NCBI GenBank assembly: GCA_019636245.1
Contig: JAHBXX010000030.1
Location: 1-57,106 of the forward strand
Length of the DNA stretch: 57,106 nt
From: Planctomycetota bacterium
GTDB lineage: Bacteria; Planctomycetota; UBA1135; UBA2386
Direction of reading: 5' to 3'
Shown here in pieces: positions 18,732 through 27,325 of this stretch (the stretch's first letter is position 1; the number at the start of each line of letters is the position of its first letter). The translations under genes were made by a program, and so were the position numbers. The notes beneath the pieces were generated by a model, which did not search any database, was not told the DNA's origin, and saw only the letters and a program-made list of their open reading frames with translations.

Positions 18732-19439
18732 TCACTTGCCCTGGTCGGCGAAACGGTAGCCGACGCCGCGCACGGTCTCCAGACAGGCCGCGTGCTCGCC
18801 GAGCTTCTGCCGCAGCGCGCGCACGTGCACGTCGATGTTGCGGTCGGTGACGATCGCGTCCTCGCCGATCACGCGGCTCAACAGGTGCGCCCGCGGGAAC
18901 ACGCGCCCCGGGTGCGAGGCGAGGAAGTGCAGCAGGCGCATCTCCGTCGGCGTGAGGCTGAGGACCTGGTCGTGCACCCTGGCCTCGTGCCGCCCGAGGT
19001 CGATCGACAGCGCGCCCCGTACGACGCGTTCGCCGCCGCCGCTCTGCTCGCGCAGGGGGCCGCGCCGCAGCACGACCTTGACCCGGGCCACCAGCTCCCG
19101 CGGGCTGAACGGCTTGGTGATGTAGTCGTCGGCGCCGATGCCGAGGCCGAGCACGATGTCGCTCTCCTCGCCCTTGGCGGTGACCATGATCAGCGGGATC
19201 GCCCGCGTCACCGGGTCGGACTTCACCTGGCGGCACACCTCGACCCCGTCCATGCCGGGCAACATCAGGTCGAGGATGACGAGATCGGGGTTGTCGGTGC
19301 GGATGCGGCTGAGCCCCTGTTCGCCGTTGCGGCAGGCGATCACCTTGTGGCCCTCGCGCTCGAGGTTGTACTGAATGACTTCGAGGATGTCGGGCTCGTC
19401 CTCGATGACCAGGACTTTGGGTTTCGCCACTGCGATCAC
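18732..19439 (-). CDS. phoB: Response regulator, PhoB/OmpR family
   Basis: The 235-aa DNA-binding regulator has a receiver domain with the acidic pair Glu13-Asp14, phospho-acceptor Asp57 (LVILDLMLPGMDG) and the conserved Lys in MVTAKGEE. A winged-helix OmpR-type domain follows from about residue 135 (LSLTPTEMRLLHFLASHPGRVFPRAHLLSRVIG, ending VRGVGYRF). It is followed 31 bp later by the PhoR-like kinase, its probable partner. The VRALRQKLGEHA segment is typical of the recognition-helix region of PhoB relatives. Assignment to phosphate control rests on resemblance and gene pairing. Another OmpR-type output is possible. Confidence 0.9.
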   Translation of the reverse strand: MIAVAKPKVLVIEDEPDILEVIQYNLEREGHKVIACRNGEQGLSRIRTDNPDLVILDLMLPGMDGVEVCRQVKSDPVTRAIPLIMVTAKGEESDIVLGLGIGADDYITKPFSPRELVARVKVVLRRGPLREQSGGGERVVRGALSIDLGRHEARVHDQVLSLTPTEMRLLHFLASHPGRVFPRAHLLSRVIGEDAIVTDRNIDVHVRALRQKLGEHAACLETVRGVGYRFADQGK

Positions 19440-19511
19440 GTGTCAGGGCTCGGGAGGGATCTGTCCACGAGGACGCTAGGTAGGTCCCGACAAGGCCCGG
19501 TGAAGACTAGC

Positions 19512-20135
19512 TCAAGCTTCGGCGGCGGAGGAGTCGGTGGCAGCGGGGCACAGCAGCTCGATGCCATCGGCCAGGGCGCGGCCCTGCACGGCGCCGTCGG
19601 CGTGGGCCCCTGGCCAACGGCTCGCCAGCGTCGCCGTGGCCATCGGGAACGGCAGCGAACCGGGTCGGGGCACGAACTGGATGCGGATGGTCACCGCGCG
19701 CCGTTCGGCGGCGGCGGCGAGCGCGAACTCGCCATCGACGCCGCCAGGCACGAGGTCGCAGAGCCCCTGCAGCGCCTGGGCCGTCGCCGCGAGGACTGCC
19801 GCCGCCTCGCACCGGGCCTCGCCCGTGGCGCCGCCGAGGGTCAGCGTCAGGCCGTGACCACGTTCCCGCAGGCCTACCCGGGCGACGTCGCCGAGCAGCG
19901 CGAGCGCCCGCTCCAGGTCCAACCGCCCCGCGGAACGACCCTCGAGCACGGCGCGCCACAGTCCCAGCACCTCGGTGGACCGGGCCGCGGCCGCCAGCAT
20001 CGCGCCGCGCGTCGCGTCGCCCGCCGGCAGCAGCTGCGCATGCCCCTGGATGGCGAACAGCTGGTTGCCGAGCTGGTGCAGGAGGCCGGGCATCAGCAGG
20101 GCCAGACCATCGCAGGTCGGTCGCGGCGAGGACAT
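19512..20135 (-). CDS. Kinase-dead histidine-kinase-like protein (DHp-like, possible phosphotransferase)
   Basis: The 207-aa protein opens with an H-box-like motif around His20 (MPGLLHQLGNQLFAIQGHAQLL), matching the dimerisation/phospho-acceptor helix of sensor kinases. A second helix follows (MLAAAARSTEVLGLWRAVLEG). The second half looks like a worn-down ATP-binding domain. A strand pattern survives (AVTIRIQFVP), but I cannot find the N box, the D-x-G-x-G loop or the GxGLGL motif. This is the architecture of ChpT-like histidine phosphotransferases. The ATG at 20135 overlaps the stop of the HtrA gene (TGATG), and the next gene downstream is phoB, so a phosphorelay with PhoB/PhoR is conceivable. 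All functional claims are inference. Confidence 0.5.
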   Translation of the reverse strand: MSSPRPTCDGLALLMPGLLHQLGNQLFAIQGHAQLLPAGDATRGAMLAAAARSTEVLGLWRAVLEGRSAGRLDLERALALLGDVARVGLRERGHGLTLTLGGATGEARCEAAAVLAATAQALQGLCDLVPGGVDGEFALAAAAERRAVTIRIQFVPRPGSLPFPMATATLASRWPGAHADGAVQGRALADGIELLCPAATDSSAAEA

Positions 20136-21259
20136 CAGCGCCAGGGGAGTTCCGTGGCGACGGCATCGGGCGCCGCGCTTCCGCCCACCTCGCCGAGCAC
20201 CGCCTCGACCGGCTCGTGGATCGAGCCGTCGCGCAGCAGCGCCAGCACCAGGCGCGTCCCCGGCTCGCGGCGCACGATCTGCTCGTGCAGCTGCTCCGCG
20301 TCGAGCACCGATTCGCCGTCGAGCCGGAGCACCACGTCGCCGCGGCGCAGTCCGGCCCGATCCCCCGGCTCCCCGGCGGCGACGCGCACGATCACGACCC
20401 CCGGGGCTGCCGCCGCGAGGTCGTCGCTGCGCGCTCGGGAGGCGAACTCGATGCCCAGGTAGCCGCGGCGGGCCCGGCCATCGGGATGGCGTTCCATCGC
20501 CTCGAGCGCCCAGCGCAGCGTCTGGCTCGGCACGGCGAACGAGATGCCCTGTGCGGCCGCTGCCGCCTGCGTCGTCACGCCGACGACGCGGCCGGCGAGG
20601 TCGAGCACCGGGCCGCCCGAACTGCCCGGGTTGACGGGCGCGCTGAACTGCAGGTAGTCGCTGGTGACGCCGAGGTCGGAGTGCCGCAGGTGGCGGCCGA
20701 CGAAGCTGACGACGCCCGCCGTGACCGTCTGCGCGAAGCCCAGCGGGTTGCCGACGGCGACGATCCAGTCGCCGGCGCGCAGGCTGCGGCTGTCGCCCAG
20801 GCGCAGCGCGGCCAGCGTTCGCGGCGGCGCGACCAGCCGCAGCAAGGCGAGGTCGTTCGCCGGATCCTCGCCGACCAGGACGGCGGCGCCGGTGCCGTGC
20901 TGGGGCACGACGACGTCGAGTTCGACCGCGCCCAGCACGACGTGACGGCTGGTCACGACCAGACCGCGCGCGTCGACGACGAAGCCGGAACCGTGCCGGA
21001 TCTCGGGCTGGTGGGTGTCGGCGGTATGCCCCACCGCCGCGCCGGCGGCCATCGGGGCCACGCCGTCCGTGCGCAGGCGGGCCCGCACCGCGACGATCGC
21101 CGGCGCCGCCCGTTCGACCACGTCGGCGAACGACGCCGGCCCGGCGGCCGCAGCGCCCCCCGGGGGCAGCGCCGGCCCGCCCCGGCCGAGCCACCAACCC
21201 GCCACGAAGCCGCCACCGACCAGGGCGAGGCCCAACGCACACTTGTGGCGACCATCCAT
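20135..21259 (-). CDS. HtrA/DegP-type serine protease with PDZ domain
   Basis: The 374-aa protein has an N-terminal membrane anchor or uncleaved signal (CALGLALVGGGFVAGWWLG). A trypsin-like domain follows with the triad His106 (VTSRHVV), Asp136 (ANDLALL) and Ser214 in PVNPGSSGGPV. The usual GNSGG is GSSGG here, which is tolerated in the family. A PDZ domain at about 255-345 starts at GYLGIEF and includes GVVIVRVAAGEPGDRAGLRRGD. HtrA proteins degrade or refold damaged envelope proteins in the periplasm. The stop overlaps the start of the kinase-dead HK-like gene, suggesting one transcript running toward phoB/phoR and an envelope-stress link. Confidence 0.92.
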   Translation of the reverse strand: MDGRHKCALGLALVGGGFVAGWWLGRGGPALPPGGAAAAGPASFADVVERAAPAIVAVRARLRTDGVAPMAAGAAVGHTADTHQPEIRHGSGFVVDARGLVVTSRHVVLGAVELDVVVPQHGTGAAVLVGEDPANDLALLRLVAPPRTLAALRLGDSRSLRAGDWIVAVGNPLGFAQTVTAGVVSFVGRHLRHSDLGVTSDYLQFSAPVNPGSSGGPVLDLAGRVVGVTTQAAAAAQGISFAVPSQTLRWALEAMERHPDGRARRGYLGIEFASRARSDDLAAAAPGVVIVRVAAGEPGDRAGLRRGDVVLRLDGESVLDAEQLHEQIVRREPGTRLVLALLRDGSIHEPVEAVLGEVGGSAAPDAVATELPWR

Positions 21260-21314
21260 GCGCGGTCACGAGTCTACCGTGCTGCTGTTCAGGACGGCCA
21301 GGGGGGTGCGTAGC

Positions 21315-23408
21315 ATGCGTCCCGTGCGAGTCCCCCATCCCCTGGTCCTCCTGGCGGCGCTGGCCGCCCTGCTGTTGGCCGCGCCGATGCGGGCGCAGCG
21401 GCCGCGCACGCCGGCCGAAGCCCTCGCCCGCTTCGAGCAGGTCCGCGACCGGGGCGAAGCCGAGCGCCGGCGCGCGGTCGACGATCTCGGCGATTTCGCC
21501 GACGACCAGGTCACCACCGTGCTGGTCGGCGAGCTCGGCCGGGCGCAGGAACTCGGCTACCGCCAGGCCGTCGTGCGCGCGCTCGGCCGGCACGAACGCC
21601 AGGGCGCCGTCCCGGCGCTGCTCGAGGCCTTCGCCGGGGCCAGCAACGCGCGGTTGGCGGACAGCGCCGCCGAGGCGCTGGCGCGCCAGGGCGAGCCCGG
21701 CGTCGCCGCGCTCGCCGCCCAGCTGGGCAAGGAGCGGGCCGGCAGCAGCCGCTGGAACTCGCTCTGCCAGGGACTCGGCCGGGCCGCCTCGCCGCCGGCG
21801 GTGAAGGCCCTGCTCGACCAGCTGCGCAAGGTCGGCGGCCGCGATCGGTTGGGGCCCTTGCGCAGCCTTGCCCGGAGCGACGATCCCGCGGTCGCGCAGC
21901 AGCGGCTGCTGCTCGCGCGCGACAAGGACCCCCTGGTGGCCGCGACGGCCCTGGCGCAGCTCGCCCAGCACGGCCAGGAGCAGGCACCGGCGCTGGCGCT
22001 CGAGCTGCACCGCCGCCTGCCCGCGACCGCGAGCCCCGAGCAGCACGCGGCGGTGGTGCACGGCCTGCTGCTGGCGCCGGACGCCGCGCGCGCCGACGCG
22101 CTGCTCGCCAGCGCGGCCCTGGCCGACGACCCGTTCGCGGCGGCCCTGCAGCCGCTGTGGCGGCGGGCCCTGACCGACCCGGCCTTCGCCAGCGCGTGGG
22201 TCGGCAGCGCCACGACGCGGCGCCGGTCCGGCGAACGCGCGGTGGCCGCCACCGCGCTGCAGTTCACCGATCCGGCCCAGGCCGCGGCCGCGACCACGGC
22301 GCTCGCCGCGATGGTCGCCAGCGGCGACGCCGAGGTCGTGCGGGCGGCGGCCGCCGCGCTCGTCGTCGTCGCCCCCGAACGCGCCGAAGCCGCGCTGGCG
22401 CCGCTGGTCGCCGCGGCCAACGATCCGCTGCCGGCGATCGCGCTGGAAGCGCTGCACGCCGCCAAGGCCGGCGACGCGGCCTGGGCGGCCGGCCTGGTGC
22501 AGCACGCGACCGGCCGCACCCCTGGCCTGCGGGCGGCCGCCCTGCAGCTGCTCGCCTCCTGCCCGGCACGCGACGATTCGGCCTGCCTCGAGGCCGCCAC
22601 GGCGGCCCTCGGCCACAAGGCCTGGCCCGTCCGGGCCGCCGCGATCGAGCTGCTCGTCGCCCTGCGGCAGCCGGCCGGCGTGCCGCCCCTGTTCGCGCGG
22701 CTCGACGACGAACAGGCGCGCCTGCGCGACGACGCCGCCAGCGCGCTCGCGGAGCTGACCGGTCTGCAGTTCCCGACCGCGGCCGCCTGGCAGGAGTGGT
22801 GGGCGCGCGAAGGCCCGACGTTCCGCGTGCCGCCCGCCCCCGACCGCCGCCGCGAGGGCCGGCGCAGCGCCGCCGGCACGGTCGCGACCTACTGGGACCT
22901 GCCCGTGACCAGCGACCGGATCGTCTTCGTGGTCGACGTCTCCGGCAGCATGAACCAGCCGCACGGCACCGGCAACCTGACGCGCCTCGACGAGGCCAGG
23001 CGGCAGCTGCTGCGCGTGCTGCAGGCCCTGCCGGCGAAGGCGAAGGCCAACGTGGTTGCGTTCGCGACCGATGCGCAGGGTTTCGCCGACGGCTTGCAGC
23101 CGATCGACGAACGCCGGCGCAAGGCGCTGACGACCTGGGTCGAGGCCCTCGAACCGCGCGGCGCGACCAACGTGCACGCCGCGCTGCAGCGGGCCTTCGC
23201 CGACCCCGAGGCCGACACGATCTTCCTGCTCACCGACGGCCAGCCGAGCTCGGGCACGATCGTCGCCCCGGAGCTGCTGCTGCGGGAGGTCCGGCGCTGG
23301 AACGCCGGCCGCAACCTGCGCATCCACACCGTGGCCCTCGGCGGGCGCAGCGACTTCCTCGAACGCCTCGCCAGCGAGTCCGGCGGCCGGCACACCGTCG
23401 CCCGATGA
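21315..23408 (+). CDS. Secreted HEAT-repeat protein with C-terminal von Willebrand A domain
   Basis: The 697-aa protein carries a signal peptide (MRPVRVPHPLVLLAALAALLLAAPMRAQ, cleavage near Ala26). Residues about 30-490 form HEAT/PBS-type repeats (RQAVVRALGRHERQGAVPALLEA, RAAAIELLVALRQPAGVPPLFA). A vWA domain follows from about 533. Its MIDAS residues are complete: Asp541-x-Ser543-x-Ser545 (VDVSGSMNQ), the threonine in GATNVHAAL and the aspartate in LLTDGQPSS. It probably binds metal-dependent partners outside the cytoplasm, with the solenoid as scaffold. The stop overlaps the start of an M32 carboxypeptidase (ATGA). The start at 21315 fits the signal peptide. Confidence 0.85.
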   Translation: MRPVRVPHPLVLLAALAALLLAAPMRAQRPRTPAEALARFEQVRDRGEAERRRAVDDLGDFADDQVTTVLVGELGRAQELGYRQAVVRALGRHERQGAVPALLEAFAGASNARLADSAAEALARQGEPGVAALAAQLGKERAGSSRWNSLCQGLGRAASPPAVKALLDQLRKVGGRDRLGPLRSLARSDDPAVAQQRLLLARDKDPLVAATALAQLAQHGQEQAPALALELHRRLPATASPEQHAAVVHGLLLAPDAARADALLASAALADDPFAAALQPLWRRALTDPAFASAWVGSATTRRRSGERAVAATALQFTDPAQAAAATTALAAMVASGDAEVVRAAAAALVVVAPERAEAALAPLVAAANDPLPAIALEALHAAKAGDAAWAAGLVQHATGRTPGLRAAALQLLASCPARDDSACLEAATAALGHKAWPVRAAAIELLVALRQPAGVPPLFARLDDEQARLRDDAASALAELTGLQFPTAAAWQEWWAREGPTFRVPPAPDRRREGRRSAAGTVATYWDLPVTSDRIVFVVDVSGSMNQPHGTGNLTRLDEARRQLLRVLQALPAKAKANVVAFATDAQGFADGLQPIDERRRKALTTWVEALEPRGATNVHAALQRAFADPEADTIFLLTDGQPSSGTIVAPELLLREVRRWNAGRNLRIHTVALGGRSDFLERLASESGGRHTVAR

Positions 23409-24898
23409 CCGCCGCCTACGACTCGTTGCTGGCGCACCTGCGCGAGACCCACCTGCTCACCGGTGCCGCGGCGCTGCTGGCCTGGGACCAGGAGACGGGC
23501 ATGCCCCCCGGCGCCGGCGACGAGCGGGCCCGTCAGCTGGCCCTGCTGGCGCGCCTGCAGCACGAACGCCGCACGGAGCCGCGCGTTGGCGAGTGGCTGG
23601 CGACCTGCGAGCGCGATCCCGACGGCGATGCCGATCGCGCGGCCAACCTGCGCGAACTGCGCCGCGACTTCGACCGCGCCAGGCGGCTGCCGGCCGCGCT
23701 GGTCGAGGAACTGGCCGCGACCGAGAGCCGCGCCCAACTGGCGTGGGTCGCCGCCCGCGCGGCCTCCGACTTCGCCGCCTTCCGCCCCTGGCTCGAACGC
23801 ATGGTCGACCTGCAGCGGCAGAAGGCCGACTGCCTGCGCGAGCCGGGGCACCCGCGCTGGGACGCCCTGGCCGACGGCTTCGAGCCCGGCATGACGGCGG
23901 CCGGACTGCGGCCGCTGTTCGCCGCGCTGCGGCCACGGCTCACGGCCCTGCGCGAGCGCCTCGCGGGCGGCACGCCGCCCGCCGACGCCCTCGCCCGGCG
24001 GCAGGTCGACGAGGCGCGGCAGGAGGCCTTCGTGCGCGCCGTCGTCGCGGCGATGGGCTTCGACTTCCACCGCGGGCGCCTCGACCGCAGCGCGCATCCG
24101 TTCTGCACCAACACCGGCGGCGACGTCCGCCTGACGACGCGCTTTCGCCGCGACCACGTGCTCGATGCGCTCGGCTCGGCGATGCACGAGGCGGGCCACG
24201 GCCTCTACGAACAGGGCCTCGCGCCGGCCCACCGTGGCACCCCGCTGGGCGAGCCCGTGTCGCTCGGCGTGCACGAGAGCCAGAGCCGCCTGTGGGAGAA
24301 CCACGTCGGCCGCGCGCACGCCTTCTGGCAGTGGTGCTGGCCTTTGGCCGAGCGTCACCTCGGCGCCGCCGTCGCGGGTTTCGCTGCCGAGGCGGCGTTC
24401 GCGGCCGCCAACCGGGTCGAGCCAGGCCTGATCCGCGTCGAGGCCGACGAGGCCACCTACGACCTGCACGTCCTGGTGCGGTTCGAGCTCGAGCAGGACC
24501 TGCTCGACGGCGACCTGGCCGTCGCCGACCTGCCGGCCCGCTGGAACGAGCTCTACCGCGCGCAGCTGGGCGTCGAGGTGCCCGACGATCGCCGCGGCTG
24601 CCTGCAGGACGTGCACTGGGCCTGCGGCCTGTTCGGCTACTTCCCCACCTACACGCTCGGCAACCTCTACGCCGCGCAGCTGGCGGCCGCCGCCGACCGC
24701 GCGCTCGGCGGCCTCGCGCCCTGGCTCGCGCGGGGCGAGTTCCAGCCGCTGCGGGAATGGCTGCGCGAGAACGTGCACCGCCACGGCCGGCGCCTGCCGC
24801 CGGCGGAACTGTGCCAGCGGGCCACCGGCGCGCCGTTGTCGGCCGAGTCCTTCCTGGCCCACCTGGAACGCAAGCTCCCCACCGTCTACGGGCTGTGA
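23405..24898 (+). CDS. M32-family metallocarboxypeptidase (Taq type)
   Basis: The 497-aa enzyme removes C-terminal residues from peptides using a metal ion. The family marks are present: LAWDQETGMPPGAG near the N terminus, HPFCTNTGGDVRLTTRF, the metal site His261-Glu262-x2-His265 (MHEAGHGLYEQG), and the third-ligand segment GVHESQSRLWENHVGR. The C-terminal ACGLFGYFPTYTLGNLYAAQ is also present. The length matches the family. There is no signal peptide, so it is cytoplasmic. The ATG overlaps the stop of the HEAT/vWA gene, an unusual pairing of a cytosolic peptidase with a secreted protein. Confidence 0.95.
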   Translation: MTAAYDSLLAHLRETHLLTGAAALLAWDQETGMPPGAGDERARQLALLARLQHERRTEPRVGEWLATCERDPDGDADRAANLRELRRDFDRARRLPAALVEELAATESRAQLAWVAARAASDFAAFRPWLERMVDLQRQKADCLREPGHPRWDALADGFEPGMTAAGLRPLFAALRPRLTALRERLAGGTPPADALARRQVDEARQEAFVRAVVAAMGFDFHRGRLDRSAHPFCTNTGGDVRLTTRFRRDHVLDALGSAMHEAGHGLYEQGLAPAHRGTPLGEPVSLGVHESQSRLWENHVGRAHAFWQWCWPLAERHLGAAVAGFAAEAAFAAANRVEPGLIRVEADEATYDLHVLVRFELEQDLLDGDLAVADLPARWNELYRAQLGVEVPDDRRGCLQDVHWACGLFGYFPTYTLGNLYAAQLAAAADRALGGLAPWLARGEFQPLREWLRENVHRHGRRLPPAELCQRATGAPLSAESFLAHLERKLPTVYGL

Positions 24899-24977
24899 CA
24901 GCGACCCGGGGCTTGCGGCGGCCGGCGCGGCGGACGACAACGGCCCTGGCCGATCCACCTGCTATCCTGCTACGCAC

Positions 24978-25541
24978 ATGAAGGTCCAGAGCATCCAACC
25001 GACCCCGAACCCGAACGCGTTCAAGTTCCTCGTCGACCAGCCGCTGGCGAAGGCCGGCCAGACGCTGGCCTACAGCAAGCCGGAGCAGGCGCGGCAGGAC
25101 GTGCTCGCGCAGGGCATGTTCGCGATCCCGGGCGTCGACACGCTGTTCTTCTGCGACAACTTCGTCACCGTCAGCATGACGCCGCAGGCCGACTGGCGTG
25201 CGGTCGCCGAACAGGTCACGCGGCTCCTAGAGAGTCATGCGCCCGAACTGCCGGCAGCCGGGACCCCGGCCGACGGAGCCGATCCGCTGGCGACGCTGCC
25301 CAAGGGCGGCGACCCGGCGCTGCTGTCGCGCATCAACAGCCTGCTCGACGACCGCGTGCGCCCGGCGCTGGCGGGCGACGGCGGCGGTCTGCAGGTCATG
25401 GGACTCGAGGGCAAGACGCTGTTCATCCGCTACCAGGGCGCCTGCGGCAGCTGCCCGAGTTCGACGTCGGGCACGCTGATGGCGATCCAGAACCTGCTGC
25501 AGAGCGAGATCGACGAGGAACTCGTCGTCACCATGTCTTGA
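24978..25541 (+). CDS. NifU/Nfu-like iron-sulfur cluster carrier protein
   Basis: The 187-aa protein has an Nfu N-terminal domain (QPTPNPNAFKFLVDQPL, GVDTLFFCDNFVTVS) and a C-terminal NifU-like domain. The latter has the cluster-binding Cys156-x2-Cys159 in YQGACGSCPSSTSGTL. Such proteins hold or transfer Fe-S clusters to apo-targets in the cytoplasm. The linker is Pro/Ala-rich. Its stop overlaps a TTG start of a zinc-ribbon protein (TTGA), so the two are likely co-expressed. The ATG at 24978 follows a 79-bp gap after the peptidase gene and a possible -10 box (TATCCT, 24962-24967). That box is close to the start codon. Confidence 0.9.
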   Translation: MKVQSIQPTPNPNAFKFLVDQPLAKAGQTLAYSKPEQARQDVLAQGMFAIPGVDTLFFCDNFVTVSMTPQADWRAVAEQVTRLLESHAPELPAAGTPADGADPLATLPKGGDPALLSRINSLLDDRVRPALAGDGGGLQVMGLEGKTLFIRYQGACGSCPSSTSGTLMAIQNLLQSEIDEELVVTMS

Positions 25542-25918
25542 CCGACGACGCGCCCGCGGCCTGTCCCTACTGCGGCTACCGCGGACCGGTGGTGCAGGTC
25601 CACGGCCACGGCCAGTGCGCGCGCTGCCACACGAACATCGGGCCGTGCTGCGGCGGCGCCGACGCGGCGACCGAGGCGGCCAGCGGCGCCGGCAGCGCGG
25701 CCAGCCCCGAGCCGGCGCTGTTCACGGCCCTGTTCGCGCAGCTCGGCGGCCTCGCCGCGACGGTGACCACCGAGGCGCTGCTGTTCGCGCTGACCCAGCG
25801 GCTGGGCGTCGATCTCGACGAAGCGCGCCTGGTGCTCGAGGCGGCGGAGCGGGTCGGCATCGTGCAGCGGCGCGGGACTGGTGCGCACCGCCTGCTCCCC
25901 GCCGCGGCGCGCGGTTGA
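25538..25918 (+). CDS. Small zinc-ribbon protein of unknown function
   Basis: The 126-aa product begins at a TTG that overlaps the nfu-like stop. It opens with two CxxC knuckles (CPYCGYRG and CARCHTNIGPCC), a likely zinc ribbon. A helical C-terminal half follows (LFTALFAQLGGLAATVTTEALLFAL) that ends in a winged-helix-like stretch (LVLEAAERVGIVQRR). The downstream neighbour is tRNA-Leu. Coupling to an Fe-S carrier could hint at metal or redox homeostasis, but I recognise no family and the role is unknown. The TTG start is inferred from the overlap, and no ATG or GTG lies before the cysteines. Confidence 0.6.
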   Translation: MTDDAPAACPYCGYRGPVVQVHGHGQCARCHTNIGPCCGGADAATEAASGAGSAASPEPALFTALFAQLGGLAATVTTEALLFALTQRLGVDLDEARLVLEAAERVGIVQRRGTGAHRLLPAAARG

Positions 25919-25953
25919 TCCGGCCCGTCGCGCCGGTAGGCTGCGCCGCGCCG

Positions 25954-26040
25954 GCCGGAGTGGCGGAATCGGCAGACGCACAGGTTTCAAAAACCTGCGC
26001 CCTCACGGGCGTGCGGGTTCAAGTCCCGCCTCCGGCACCA
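25954..26040 (+). tRNA. tRNA-Leu, anticodon CAA
   Basis: An 87-base class II tRNA: acceptor GCCGGAG/CTCCGGC, anticodon stem CAGGT/ACCTG around TTCAAAA (anticodon CAA, decoding UUG), a long variable arm CGCCCTCACGGGCGT, T-arm GCGGG/CCCGC with TTCAAGT, discriminator A and an encoded CCA (26038-26040). Its 3' part, from 26003 on, is antisense to the end of the reverse-strand gene 26003-27325. Confidence 0.97.
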
Positions 26041-27325
26041 TCCCGCCACCGCCGGCCGGGAACTGCAGCAAGCGCACGATCGCCTGCTCGCGCAGCAGCC
26101 GCGCCTGCTCGTCCTGGCCGAGCAGCTGCAGCACCTCCGCCAGCACGGCGCACACCGTCGGCGTCGGCCCCAGCACCTCGGCGGCCTTGCGGGCGGCGCT
26201 CTCGGCGCGCGCCGTCTCGCCGCGCCGCGCCAGTTCCCGGGCCACCAGCAGCAGCGTTCCCTGCAGCGGGCAGCACTCGAGCAGTTCGCGCTCCTCGACG
26301 GCGCCCGGATGCGCGCCGAGCAGCTCGGCGATGCGATCGAGCCCGGCCGGCGAACGCGTGGCGCCGTAGGCGCGGATCGCCTGGCGCAGATCGCCGCCGC
26401 GCCGGTGCAGGTCGCCGAGCAGCAGGCCCGCGGCCGGTCCGGCGGGATCCACCGTCTCGAGCCGCCTGGCCACGCGCCGGCAGTCCTCGAACCGTCCGGC
26501 GGCGAGGTGCGCCTGGCCGGATGCGGCCAGGGCCGTGACGAGCCGCTGGCGTTCGCGTGCCGCTTCGGCCGGCGGGGCGTGGTCCACGACCCGCTGCTGC
26601 TGCGCGGCCAACTGGTGCGGATCGCCCTGCGCCGCCAACAGGTCGCGCAGTTCGCCCTGCAGCACGTAGTCGCTCGGAAAGCGATCGACCGCGTCGCGCA
26701 CCGCCGCTTCGAGGGCCGCGGGCAACAGTTCACCCTGCAGGCGGAAGGCGCGGATGCGCAGCTGCGCGAGCGATCGCTGCAGTTCCGCGGGCAGGCCGGG
26801 CTCGACGACGCGCGCCAGCCAGCCCATCGCCTCCTCGGCACGCCCCTGCTGGAGGGCGAGCCGGGCCAGCTTCAGGTTGCTGTCGGCGACCACGTGCGGG
26901 TAGCGCGGCGGCACCGGGCCGCGGTGGCGCGCGACGCGCCGGAAGCGCTGGCGGCTCCCGTCCGGGTCGAAGCCCACCAGGTCGGCGACGGCCAGCAGGT
27001 GCCGCCCGAGCACCGCGTTGGCGCGCAGGTCGCGGACGCGGCCGCGCAGCAACCCGTACATGGCCAGTCCGCCCAGGGTGAACGCGACCAGCAGCACCAG
27101 CACCCGCCCCAGCGTCGTCTGCAGCAGCGGTTCGAGCACCCGCAGGCCGAAGTCGAGCAGCCGCAGCAGCACCTCCAGCGCCGGCCGGAACAGGGCCAGC
27201 AACAGCAAGACCGGCAGCGCGAACACCAGCACCCGCAGCCAGGGGTTGCGCGGCAGCACGAGCTGCGCCGTGCGCCGGAGCGGCCAGCTGACGACCCGGC
27301 GCACCCACGGACCGAACTTGCTCAT
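26003..27325 (-). CDS. Membrane-anchored TPR-like protein, last gene of the ddl operon
   Basis: The 440-aa protein has two or three N-terminal hydrophobic helices (LRVLVFALPVLLLLALF; LGRVLVLLVAFTLGGLAMYGL). A helical repeat region follows from about residue 125 (LKLARLALQQGRAEEAMGWLARVVEPG; AGLLLGDLHRRGGDLRQAIRAYG), a TPR solenoid resembling the LapB/YciM type. The ATG overlaps the stop of the upstream HEAT/zinc-ribbon gene (ATGA). The reading frame does not stop before the tRNA-Leu gene. Its last 13 or so residues (ending VPEAGLEPARP) are simply the antisense of the tRNA, so the true functional end may be ragged. The two adjacent proteins look like one split assembly at the inner membrane. 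Confidence 0.65.
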   Translation of the reverse strand: MSKFGPWVRRVVSWPLRRTAQLVLPRNPWLRVLVFALPVLLLLALFRPALEVLLRLLDFGLRVLEPLLQTTLGRVLVLLVAFTLGGLAMYGLLRGRVRDLRANAVLGRHLLAVADLVGFDPDGSRQRFRRVARHRGPVPPRYPHVVADSNLKLARLALQQGRAEEAMGWLARVVEPGLPAELQRSLAQLRIRAFRLQGELLPAALEAAVRDAVDRFPSDYVLQGELRDLLAAQGDPHQLAAQQQRVVDHAPPAEAARERQRLVTALAASGQAHLAAGRFEDCRRVARRLETVDPAGPAAGLLLGDLHRRGGDLRQAIRAYGATRSPAGLDRIAELLGAHPGAVEERELLECCPLQGTLLLVARELARRGETARAESAARKAAEVLGPTPTVCAVLAEVLQLLGQDEQARLLREQAIVRLLQFPAGGGGMVPEAGLEPARP

